DNA of 64,000 nt. Origin: Streptomyces sp. NBC_00483. GTDB lineage: Bacteria; Actinomycetota; Actinomycetes; Streptomycetales; Streptomycetaceae. The translations under genes and the position numbers were made by a program. Of the stretch, positions 18,101-25,254 are shown one piece after another. The stretch spans positions 6,200,001 to 6,264,000 of the forward strand of contig NZ_CP107880.1 of assembly GCF_036013745.1 (NCBI RefSeq), given 5' to 3'. The notes under the pieces are model-generated. The model saw only the letters and a list, made by a program, of their open reading frames with translations, did not search any database and was not told the origin of the DNA. The first letter of the stretch is position 1. Each line of letters opens with the position of its first letter.

Positions 18101-18472
18101 GTCGACTTCAAAACCGGCAAGCAGACACCGAGCGCCGCGGACGTCGCCCACCACCCACAGCTCGCCGTGTACCAGCTCGCCGTGAACGAAGGCGTGGTCG
18201 ACGAGGTCTTCGACGGAGCTCGTCCGCACTCCGGAGGAGCGGAACTGGTGCAGCTTCGCCAGGGCGCCGCCAAGAAGGACGGCGGCGAGGCCCTGCCGAA
18301 GGTGCAGGCACAAGAGCCCCTCGAGGGGGAGTGGGTCGGTGACCTCCTCGCCACCGCGGCCGGCAAGGTCCTCGACGAGCGCTTCGTGCCGACCACCGGG
18401 CAGCACTGCGCGCACTGCGCCTTCCGTGCCTCGTGCAGCGCGCGTCCGGAGGGCAAGCACGTCGTCGAGTGA
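15137..18472 (+). CDS. adnA: ATP-dependent DNA helicase/nuclease, AdnA-like
   Basis: 1111 aa UvrD/Rep-type SF1 motor fused to a RecB-type nuclease. Walker A GPGTGKST is at residues 58-65, Walker B DEYQDTD near 267, and helicase motif VRLMTAHRSKGLEW near 660. The C-terminal nuclease shows GSMDRVERD and VVDFKTGK (about 975-992). Cysteines LANTC near 859 and CAHCAFRASC near 1091 match the four-cysteine iron-sulfur clamp of AddB-like nucleases. It is the first of two tandem helicase-nucleases, as in mycobacterial adnAB, which resect double-strand breaks. An acidic repeat-rich insert (bases 16530-16610) is unusual. The start lacks a clear ribosome site and may be leaderless. Confidence 0.9.
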   Translation: MSSSSSTRHLSQHQVRQGLPGAYRLVRTPPAQVDPPRLDAHQRAVVDHAHGPLLVLAGPGTGKSTTLVEAVSARIAKGTDPERILVLTFSRKAAVELRDRMAQRIGAAHAPQATTFHSFCYALVRAHQDADLFVEPLRLLSGPEQDVAVRELLAGQIDLEQAGLAHVRWPDELRACLTTRGFADEVRAVLARSRELGLGPAALDAFARRIGRPDWRAAATFLAEYLDVLDAQGVLDYAELVHRAVLLARRTEVADRLATQYDAVFVDEYQDTDPAQVRLLHALAGGGRTLVAFGDPDQSIYAFRGADVNGILDFRGDFPQADGAPAPVEVLTTSRRSGAGLLEATRRITQRMPLTRLPAHKVRAHRELSPVRDGGRAEVYTYPTSGTELDNIADILRRAHLEDGIPWSDMAVLVRAGARSIPGVRRALTAAGVPLDIDGDDLPLRHEPAVTPLLTALKVVARTDGPDTEASPDTEDASDSPDAPENEYRLDTETALELLASPLAGMDTADLRRLGRALREEERASGNALPPPSDELLARALVEPERLALHDPAYARGAQRLGALLATARQKLADGGTAEEALWELWNGTPWPNRLERAARRGGAAGRNADRDLDAVCALFAVASRAEERTGGRGARNFLEELEAQDIAADTLAGRAVRPDAVRLMTAHRSKGLEWRLVVVAGVQEGLWPDLRRRGSLLEADRIGRDGLAEPLTPGALLTEERRLFYVAATRARERLVVTAVKAPADDGDQPSRFLTELGVEPKDVTGRPRRPLAVAALVAELRATTVDPRVSEGLREAAARRLAQLAALSDDDGRPLVPSAHPYRWWGMYEPTESKVPLRDRDKPVVLSGSALDQLANTCALQWFLGREVKADAPATAAQGFGNVVHVLADEVASGRTPADLAVLMERLDSVWDSLAFDAPWKSAQEKENARAALERFLQWHVMDRTGRTAVASEHDFDVTLEAGSYEVRIRGSMDRVERDAEGRAYVVDFKTGKQTPSAADVAHHPQLAVYQLAVNEGVVDEVFDGARPHSGGAELVQLRQGAAKKDGGEALPKVQAQEPLEGEWVGDLLATAAGKVLDERFVPTTGQHCAHCAFRASCSARPEGKHVVE

Positions 18473-18506
18473 CGTGTGCCTCCACTGGGCCGGAACAGGA
18501 CGGCGC

Positions 18507-18528
18507 TGTCAGTGGTGCCCGTTAGCCT
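18507..18528 (+). promoter_or_regulatory. RecA-NDp/PafBC-like promoter of adnB
   Basis: TGTCAGTG at 18507-18514, 8 nt, TAGCCT at 18523-18528, the actinobacterial DNA-damage promoter geometry. The hexamer ends 7 nt before GTG 18536, predicting a leaderless adnB transcript separate from adnA. Confidence 0.65.
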
Positions 18529-18535
18529 CGATGAG

Positions 18536-21500
18536 GTGACCACGCGCCTCACCGACCCCGAGCAGCTCAAAGAGCTGCTCGGCATCCCGTTCACCCCGGA
18601 GCAGACGGCCTGCATCACCGCGCCGCCCGCCCCGCAGGTGATCGTGGCCGGAGCGGGCTCCGGCAAGACGACGGTGATGGCCGCCCGCGTCGTCTGGCTG
18701 GTCGGTACAGGGCAGGTCGCCCCTGAGCAGGTCCTGGGCCTCACCTTCACCAACAAGGCGGCCGGGGAACTGGCCGAGCGGGTCCGCAAGGCCCTGATCA
18801 AGGCCGGCGTCACCGACCCCGACGCCATCGACCCGGACAACCCTCCGGGCGAGCCCGTGATCTCCACGTACCACGCCTTCGCGGGCCGGCTGCTGACCGA
18901 CCACGGCCTGCGCATAGGGCTCGAACCCACGACGCGGCTGCTCGCCGACGCCACCCGCTTCCAGCTCGCCGCTCGCGTGCTGCGCGAAGCCCCCGGCCCC
19001 TATCCCGCTCTCACCCGCTCCTTCGCCGACCTGGTCAGCGACCTGCTCACGTTGGACGGCGAGCTGGCGGAACACCTCGTACAGCCAGGCAAGCTGCGCG
19101 CGTACGACCATGAGCTGCTGCGCGCCCTCGAAGGCGTCAAGCTCAGCAACGCAGACCTGCGGAAGGTGCCCGAGGCGGCCGCCGCGCGCCTGGAGCTGGC
19201 CGAGCTCGTGGGGCACTACAGGGAGGCCAAGCGCTCGCGGGACCTCCTCGACTTCGGCGACCAGATCGCCCTGTCGGCGACGCTGGCCGACACGCGGCCC
19301 GAGGTCGGCGAGATCCTGCGCGACGAGTTCCGCGTGGTCCTGCTCGACGAGTACCAGGACACCTCGGTGGCGCAGCGGATCCTGCTCGCGGGCCTCTTCG
19401 GCGGGGGAACGGGCCACGCGGTGACCGCCGTCGGCGACCCTTGCCAGGCGATCTACGGGTGGCGCGGAGCCTCCGTCGCCAACCTCGACGACTTCCCGCG
19501 CCACTTCGCGTACGCGGACGGGCGCCCGGCCACCCGCTTCTCGCTGAGCGAGAACCGGCGCAGTGGCGGCCGCCTGCTCGACCTCGCCAACGGGATGGCC
19601 GAGCCGCTCCGGGCGATGCACGCGGGCGTGGAGGCCCTGCGCCCCGCCCCCGGGGCCGAAGGGGACGGTGTCGTGCGCTGCGCCCTGCTGAGCACGCACA
19701 GCGAGGAGATCGACTGGCTCGCCGACTCCATCGGCCACCTCGTCGCCACCGGAACGGCGCCCGGCGAGATCGCCGTGCTGTGCCGCACTGCGACCGACTT
19801 CGCCGAGATCCAGGGCGCCCTGGTCGCCCGTGACATCCCGGTCGAAGTGGTCGGCCTCTCCGGCCTGTTGCACCTCCCGGAGATCGCCGACCTGGTCGCC
19901 ATGTGCGAGGTCCTCCAGGACCCCGGTGCCAACGCCTCCCTCGTGCGGCTCCTGACCGGACCGCGCTGGCGCATCGGCCCGCGCGACCTCGCCCTCCTCG
20001 GGCGCCGGGCACGCTTTTTGGTCTCCCACGCGCGCGGGGGAGAGGACGACGACCCGGACCGGCGCCTGGCCGCGGCCGTCGAGGGGGTCGATCCCTCCGA
20101 GGTGATATCGCTGGCGGACGCGCTCGACACGTTCCTGGAGACCTCGACCGACACCGAGGAGGACGACGACGGGCTGCCGTTCTCCCCGGACGCGCGCGTG
20201 CGCTTCGCCCGGCTCGCCACCGAACTGCGCGAGCTGCGCCGCTCGTTGTCCGACCCCCTCATGGACGTGCTGCACCGTGTCCTGGCGGTCACCGGCCTGG
20301 AGGTCGAACTCTCCGCGTCCCCGCACGCGTTGGCGGCCCGGCGCCGCGAGACGCTGTCCAACTTCCTCGACATCGCCGCGTCCTTCGCGGCCAACGACGG
20401 CTCGGCGACGCTGCTCGCCTTCCTCGGATTCCTGCGCACCGCAGCGCAGTATGAGAAGGGCCTCGACAACGCGCTGCCCGGTGGCGAGGACACCGTGAAG
20501 GTGCTCACCGCCCACAAATCCAAGGGCCTCGAATGGGATGTCGTCGCCGTTCCCGGCCTCGTCAACGGCACGTTCCCGAGCACGCAAGGCCGTGAGAAGT
20601 GGACGGCACAGGCCAAGGTGCTGCCCCACGAACTGCGTGGTGACGGCGCCACGCTGCCCGAAATCGAGACGTGGGACTCCAAGGGCATGAAGGCCTTCCA
20701 CGCCGACATGAAGGACCACCAGCACACCGAGGAACTGCGCCTGGGATACGTCACGTTCACGCGTCCGCGCTCCCTGCTGCTCGGCTCCGGCCACTGGTGG
20801 GGACCGTCCCAGAAGCGCACGCGTGGCCCTTCGGACTTCCTTCAGGCGCTGTACGAGCACTGTGCCGCCGGGTACGGCGAGATCGAGGCCTGGGCGGACG
20901 AACCGGCGGAGGACGAGGAGAACCCGGCCCTCCAAGAGAATTCGGCCGAGCACGCCTGGCCGCTGCCGCTGGACGAGGAGGCGCGGGCGCGACGCCGGGC
21001 CGCCGCCCACACGGTCCTCGCCCACCTGGAGCGCGCCGCGGGGCCCGAGGCCGCGCACGCCCACACGGAGACGCACCCCGCCGTCCTCGACGAGCCGCCC
21101 TTCGAGGACCCCGACTGGCCCCCGCCGCCCGAGGACGACGAACCGCCCTACGACCCTTACGAGGACGACTACGTCCCGGACGGGGGCGACCACGACCCCT
21201 ACGAGGACGACCACGCCCGCTACGAAGACGACGCGTCCCCGGCCGGTGCCGTCGCGCGCGTGGCCGAGCCCGAGCGGGCGGCCGCGGTCGTGCCGCATCC
21301 CGCTCCCGCCCCGGAAGCGGAGCTCACCCCGGAGGAGGCGCGCACCATCGCCTCCTGGGACCGCGACCTCGACGCGCTGACGGGCGAGCTGTTGCGCGCC
21401 CGCGCCGCCGTGCGCGATGTTCCCGTCCCGCACACGCTCACCGCGTCCCAGCTGCTGCGGATGGCCGCCGACCCGGACGCCTTCGCCCAGGAACTCGCCC

Positions 21501-22069
21501 GCCCCATGCCCCAACCGCCGCAGCCGGCGGCCCGCAGGGGCACCCGGTTCCACGCCTGGATCGAGGCGCGCTTCGAAGAGCTGCGGCTGCCCATGCTCGA
21601 CCCCGAGGAGCTCCCCGGCAGCGATGCCGAGATCGCGGACGAGCGCGACCTGGAGGAGCTCAAGGAGGCCTTCGAGCGCACCCCGTACGCCCATCGCTCT
21701 CCCTACCGGGTCGAGACGTCCTTCCAGCTGGCCATCGCGGGCCGCGTCGTTCGCGGCCGTATCGACGCCGTCTACAAGGAGGGCGACGGCGACGAGGCGA
21801 CGTACGAGATCGTGGACTGGAAGACGGCCCACCGGAAGTCCGCCGACCCCCTCCAGCTGGCCGTCTACCGGCTGGCCTGGGCCGAGCAGCAGGGCGTGCC
21901 CCTGGAGGCGGTGAGCGCCGCCTTCCTGTACGTACGCACCGGGGAGACGGTCCGGCCGCGTCGGCTGCCCGGCCGGGAGGAGCTGGAGCGGCTCCTGCTG
22001 GAGGACCCGCAGCAGCCGGCGGAGCCCGTGGAGGAACCGCCGGACGAACACGTGAGGGCGGGCGGATAG
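18536..22069 (+). CDS. adnB: ATP-dependent DNA helicase/nuclease, AdnB-like
   Basis: 1177 aa from GTG 18536, which sits 8 nt after a -10-like TAGCCT and removes an unconserved-looking 20-residue extension. Walker A GAGSGKTT is at residues 39-46, DEYQDTS near 270, and the motif VLTAHKSKGLEWD near 660. The nuclease domain near the C-terminus has GTRFHAWIEARFEEL, GRIDAVYKEGD and IVDWKT (about 1073-1094). No cysteine cluster like that of AdnA is seen. A very acidic linker with YEDD repeats (about residues 860-905) separates motor and nuclease. With AdnA it should form the heterodimer that unwinds and resects broken DNA ends. Confidence 0.92.
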   Translation: MTTRLTDPEQLKELLGIPFTPEQTACITAPPAPQVIVAGAGSGKTTVMAARVVWLVGTGQVAPEQVLGLTFTNKAAGELAERVRKALIKAGVTDPDAIDPDNPPGEPVISTYHAFAGRLLTDHGLRIGLEPTTRLLADATRFQLAARVLREAPGPYPALTRSFADLVSDLLTLDGELAEHLVQPGKLRAYDHELLRALEGVKLSNADLRKVPEAAAARLELAELVGHYREAKRSRDLLDFGDQIALSATLADTRPEVGEILRDEFRVVLLDEYQDTSVAQRILLAGLFGGGTGHAVTAVGDPCQAIYGWRGASVANLDDFPRHFAYADGRPATRFSLSENRRSGGRLLDLANGMAEPLRAMHAGVEALRPAPGAEGDGVVRCALLSTHSEEIDWLADSIGHLVATGTAPGEIAVLCRTATDFAEIQGALVARDIPVEVVGLSGLLHLPEIADLVAMCEVLQDPGANASLVRLLTGPRWRIGPRDLALLGRRARFLVSHARGGEDDDPDRRLAAAVEGVDPSEVISLADALDTFLETSTDTEEDDDGLPFSPDARVRFARLATELRELRRSLSDPLMDVLHRVLAVTGLEVELSASPHALAARRRETLSNFLDIAASFAANDGSATLLAFLGFLRTAAQYEKGLDNALPGGEDTVKVLTAHKSKGLEWDVVAVPGLVNGTFPSTQGREKWTAQAKVLPHELRGDGATLPEIETWDSKGMKAFHADMKDHQHTEELRLGYVTFTRPRSLLLGSGHWWGPSQKRTRGPSDFLQALYEHCAAGYGEIEAWADEPAEDEENPALQENSAEHAWPLPLDEEARARRRAAAHTVLAHLERAAGPEAAHAHTETHPAVLDEPPFEDPDWPPPPEDDEPPYDPYEDDYVPDGGDHDPYEDDHARYEDDASPAGAVARVAEPERAAAVVPHPAPAPEAELTPEEARTIASWDRDLDALTGELLRARAAVRDVPVPHTLTASQLLRMAADPDAFAQELARPMPQPPQPAARRGTRFHAWIEARFEELRLPMLDPEELPGSDAEIADERDLEELKEAFERTPYAHRSPYRVETSFQLAIAGRVVRGRIDAVYKEGDGDEATYEIVDWKTAHRKSADPLQLAVYRLAWAEQQGVPLEAVSAAFLYVRTGETVRPRRLPGREELERLLLEDPQQPAEPVEEPPDEHVRAGG

Positions 22070-22079
22070 GCTCGTGACC

Positions 22080-23492
22080 ATGAGCAAGCCCGTTGACACT
22101 GCCGTCAGCACAGTCCGTGCGTATGTCGAGAACAACCGTGAGGCGTTCCTCGACGACCTCGCCGCGTGGTTGCGGATCCCTTCCGTGTCCGCCCAGCCCG
22201 ACCACGCACCGGACGTACGGCGCAGCGCCGACTGGCTTGCCGCGAAGCTCGCCGGGACCGGCTTCCCGACCACGGAGGTGTGGGAGACGCCCGGCGCCCC
22301 CGCCGTGTTTGCCGAGTGGCCCTCGGGCGACCCCGAGGCCCCCACGGTCCTCGTCTACGGACATCACGACGTGCAGCCCGCCGCTCGCGAGGACGGCTGG
22401 GACACCGACCCCTTCGAGCCGGTCGTCGTCGGAAACCGGCTCCACGCGCGCGGGGCGGCCGACGACAAGGGTCAGGTGTTCTTCCACACCCTTGGCGTGC
22501 GCGCCCACCTGGCCGCGACCGGCCGCACCGCACCCGCGGTCAACCTCAAGCTCCTCGTCGAAGGCGAGGAGGAGTCGGGTTCCCCGCACTTCCGTGCCCT
22601 CGTAGAAGAGCGCAAGGAGCGCCTGGCCGCGGACGCCGTGATCGTCTCCGACACCGGCATGTGGTCCGAGGACACCCCCACGGTGTGCACCGGCATGCGC
22701 GGCCTCGCCGACTGCGAGATCGAGCTGTACGGCCCCGACCAGGACATCCACTCCGGCTCCTTCGGCGGCGCCGTCCCGAACCCGGCGACCGCGGCCGCCC
22801 GCCTCGTGGCCGCGCTGCACGACGAGCACGCGCGCGTGGCCGTCCCCGGCTTCTACGACGGCATCGTGGAGCTCACCGACCGGGAGCGCGAACTCTTCGC
22901 GGAGCTTCCGTTCGACGAGGAGCAGTGGCTGCGTACGGCGAAGTCCCGCGCCACCTACGGAGAGGCCGGGCTCACCACTCTGGAGCGGATCTGGGCCCGC
23001 CCCACCGCCGAGGTCAACGGGATCGGCGGCGGCTACCAGGGCCCCGGCGGCAAGACGATCGTGCCGTCCTCCGCGATGCTCAAGCTCTCCTTCCGGCTGG
23101 TCGCCGGGCAGGATCCGGACCTGATCGAGAAGGCCGTCACCGCCTGGGTCGCCGAGCAGCTGCCCGCGGGGATCCGCCACACGGTCACCTTCGGGGCTGC
23201 CACCCGCCCCTGCCTCACGCCGCTCGACCACCCGGCGTTGAAATCCGTCGTACGCGCCATGGGACAGGCCTTCGAGCAGAAGATCCGCTTCACGCGCGAG
23301 GGCGGCTCGGGTCCCGCGGCCGACCTTCAGGACGTCCTCGACGCCCCGGTGCTCTTCCTGGGCATCTCCGTGCCCTCCGACGGCTGGCACGCCCCCAACG
23401 AGAAGGTCGAACTCGACCTCCTCATGAAGGGTGTCGAAACAACCGCCTATCTATGGGGCGATCTCGCGGAGAGCTGGGCAGATGCACACTGA
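22080..23492 (+). CDS. M20 family dipeptidase
   Basis: 470 aa from ATG 22080; GTG 22074 in the same frame is the alternative. Zinc ligands follow the M20 pattern: the His of VYGHHDVQ, the Asp of ARGAADDKGQ, the paired Glu of LVEGEEESGS, the Asp of VSDTGMW and a C-terminal His in GWHAPNE. GGGYQGPGGKTI marks the lid region. These cytoplasmic enzymes hydrolyse dipeptides or N-acyl amino acids; substrate cannot be read from sequence. It follows adnB by only 10 nt and may share its transcript. Confidence 0.92.
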   Translation: MSKPVDTAVSTVRAYVENNREAFLDDLAAWLRIPSVSAQPDHAPDVRRSADWLAAKLAGTGFPTTEVWETPGAPAVFAEWPSGDPEAPTVLVYGHHDVQPAAREDGWDTDPFEPVVVGNRLHARGAADDKGQVFFHTLGVRAHLAATGRTAPAVNLKLLVEGEEESGSPHFRALVEERKERLAADAVIVSDTGMWSEDTPTVCTGMRGLADCEIELYGPDQDIHSGSFGGAVPNPATAAARLVAALHDEHARVAVPGFYDGIVELTDRERELFAELPFDEEQWLRTAKSRATYGEAGLTTLERIWARPTAEVNGIGGGYQGPGGKTIVPSSAMLKLSFRLVAGQDPDLIEKAVTAWVAEQLPAGIRHTVTFGAATRPCLTPLDHPALKSVVRAMGQAFEQKIRFTREGGSGPAADLQDVLDAPVLFLGISVPSDGWHAPNEKVELDLLMKGVETTAYLWGDLAESWADAH

Positions 23493-23566
23493 TTGAGGCC
23501 CCGCGCACCCACCTCGCCGAACCGCCCGCCGAACCGCCCTTTCCACCCGGGGAGTTGGAAGCACTC

Positions 23567-24526
23567 GTGACCACCTGGACCGACCGAACCGCCGACCTCG
23601 CCGCAACGCGACCCCTCTCGCTCTCCGCGCCGAGCGGAATCGACCGCGCCGCGCACCACCGCCTCGACGAGGCCTGGCTCGCCGCCGCGTGGAGCCACCC
23701 CACCACCCGTGTCTTCGTGGTCTCGGGCGGTCAGGCGCTCATCGACGAGACACCGGACGGCACGACGGAACTGGTCATGACCCCGGCCTTCGAAGCGCCC
23801 CTCACGGAGGCGCATCGCTACTTCCTGGGCACCGACGAGGACGGCGTGAGCTACTTCGCGCTTCAGAAGGACACGCTTCCCGGGCGCATGGACCAGTCCG
23901 CGCGCCCGGCCGGCCTGCGCGAGGCGGGGATGCTCCTCTCGCAGCGGGACGCGGGCCTCATGGTGCACGCCGTCGCCCTGGAGAACTGGCAGCGCCTGCA
24001 CCGTTTCTGCTCCCGCTGCGGCGAACGCACCGTCATCGCCGCCGCGGGTCACATCCGCCGCTGCCCGGCCTGCGGAGCCGAGCACTACCCGCGCACCGAC
24101 CCGGCCGTGATCATGGCCGTCACGGACGATCAGGACCGCATCCTGCTCGGCCGCCAGGTGCACTGGCCCGAAGGGCGTTTCTCGACGCTCGCCGGCTTCG
24201 TCGAGCCCGGTGAGTCCATCGAGCAGTCGGTGCGGCGCGAGGTCTTCGAGGAGGCGGGCGTCGTCGTCGGTGACGTCGAGTACGTCGCCAGCCAGCCCTG
24301 GCCGTTCCCGTCCAGCCTCATGCTCGGCTTCATGGCGCACGCCACGTCCTTCGAGATCAACGTGGACGGTGACGAGATCCACGAGGCGCGCTGGTTCTCC
24401 CGCGAGGACCTGCGGGCCGCCTTCGACTCCGGTGAGGTCATGCCTCCCTACGGGATCTCGATCGCGGCCCGGCTGATCGAGCTCTGGTACGGCAAGCCCC
24501 TGCCGAAGCCCAGCGACGCGCTCTGA
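23567..24526 (+). CDS. nudC: NAD(+) diphosphatase NudC
   Basis: 319 aa. Zinc ribbon CSRCGE...CPACGAEHYPR is at about residues 148-173; the Nudix box GFVEPGESIEQSVRREVFEE follows, and SQPWPFPSS is the diagnostic NADH-pyrophosphatase signature after it. The enzyme splits NAD(H) to NMN(H) and AMP and removes NAD caps from RNA. GTG 23567 is chosen because conserved sequence begins there and GGGGAG/GGAA lie upstream; 74 nt separate it from the M20 gene, and a TTG at 23493 cannot be excluded. Confidence 0.92.
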   Translation: MTTWTDRTADLAATRPLSLSAPSGIDRAAHHRLDEAWLAAAWSHPTTRVFVVSGGQALIDETPDGTTELVMTPAFEAPLTEAHRYFLGTDEDGVSYFALQKDTLPGRMDQSARPAGLREAGMLLSQRDAGLMVHAVALENWQRLHRFCSRCGERTVIAAAGHIRRCPACGAEHYPRTDPAVIMAVTDDQDRILLGRQVHWPEGRFSTLAGFVEPGESIEQSVRREVFEEAGVVVGDVEYVASQPWPFPSSLMLGFMAHATSFEINVDGDEIHEARWFSREDLRAAFDSGEVMPPYGISIAARLIELWYGKPLPKPSDAL

Positions 24527-24594
24527 GTCATCTGCGGTCCCGCTGACCTCGTGCGAGGGTGGTCCCAGGAGCCCTGACGCAAGGGGGCAGGACA

Positions 24595-24771
24595 ATGGCA
24601 GGCTCTGCGGAACAGCGCAGGCGCGAAGAAGAAGCGGCGGCCCGGCGGCGTGAGTGGGCGCTCAGGCGCCGGGGCAACCAGGACATCACCGGCAATCGAG
24701 CGGCGAACCTGCTGACGATGATCGTCCTGCTGGTCGTCCTTGCCGTGATGGTCGTGCTGCTGGTCGTCTGA
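24595..24771 (+). CDS. Small single-pass membrane protein
   Basis: 58 aa. The first 35 residues are highly charged (EQRRREEEAAARRREWALRRRG), and the last 20 form one hydrophobic helix rich in Val and Leu that ends at the C-terminus, a tail-anchored layout. ATG 24595 has AGGGGG about 8 nt upstream. Function unknown. Confidence 0.7.
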   Translation: MAGSAEQRRREEEAAARRREWALRRRGNQDITGNRAANLLTMIVLLVVLAVMVVLLVV

Positions 24772-24787
24772 CCGCGGACAGCGGAAA

Positions 24788-24815
24788 GCCCCCGTACCCG
24801 TGGGCGGGCGGGGGC
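24788..24815. terminator. Probable terminator between convergent genes
   Basis: GCCCCCG (24788-24794) pairs with CGGGGGC (24809-24815) around a G-rich loop, between the small membrane protein and the mycoredoxin gene. Confidence 0.5.
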
Positions 24816-24837
24816 CATTCGCTCGGGACAGGTCGGC

Positions 24838-25092
24838 TCAGGCGGCCATGGCCTGCTTGACCTGGGCCAGCGACGGGTTCGTCATGACCGACTCGGAGCC
24901 GCTGTCGGACACCACGAGGAGCGTGGGGACCGTCTGGTTCCCGCCGTTCGCCTTCTCGACGAAGGCCGCGGACTCCGGGTCGTGCTCGATGTTGACCTCG
25001 GTGTACCCGATGCCCTCACGGTCCATCTGCTTCTTCAGCCGCTGGCAGTAGCCGCACCACGTGGTGCTGTACATCGTCACAGTGCCCGGCAT
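24838..25092 (-). CDS. mrx1: Mycoredoxin (Mrx1-type glutaredoxin-like protein)
   Basis: 84 aa with a thioredoxin fold and the redox motif TWCGYC (Cys13 and Cys16), the CxYC signature of actinobacterial mycoredoxins, followed by the cis-proline TVPTLL. Family role: reduces mycothiol-protein mixed disulfides with mycothiol and mycothione reductase. ATG 25092 has GGAG 9 nt upstream. The promoter 50-70 nt upstream matches sigma-R, consistent with induction by disulfide stress. It is divergent from uvrD2. Confidence 0.92.
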   Translation of the reverse strand: MPGTVTMYSTTWCGYCQRLKKQMDREGIGYTEVNIEHDPESAAFVEKANGGNQTVPTLLVVSDSGSESVMTNPSLAQVKQAMAA

Positions 25093-25140
25093 TTCCTCGC
25101 GCTCCTTCGGTGGCTGGGGGTGCGTGTTCGCAATGAGTCG

Positions 25141-25166
25141 AACGTATGTGATCCGGCGACCATTCC
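25141..25166 (-). promoter_or_regulatory. Sigma-R type promoter for the mycoredoxin gene
   Basis: Read on the minus strand, GGGAAT (25167-25162) is followed after exactly 18 nt by GTT (25143-25141): a full match to GGAAT-N18-GTT. It gives a 5' leader of about 40 nt. Confidence 0.78.
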
Positions 25167-25203
25167 CGCACGTCGAACACATTGGTACGACTAACGGTCG
25201 GCA

Positions 25204-25214
25204 CCTGTGGACAA
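25204..25214 (-). promoter_or_regulatory. DnaA-box-like 11-mer upstream of uvrD2
   Basis: Minus strand reads TTGTCCACAGG, identical to the elements at 9906 and 31886. It lies 40 nt before the preferred uvrD2 start. Confidence 0.45.
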
Positions 25215-25254
25215 CGCGACGCATCCGTCCCCGCGGACCTGGCAGCATGGCGGG

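Noticed and set aside
25171..25190. A LexA/SOS-like box (TCGAAC...GTACGA) upstream of uvrD2.
   Set aside because: The half-site spacing and second half do not match the CGAAC-N4-GTTCG consensus.
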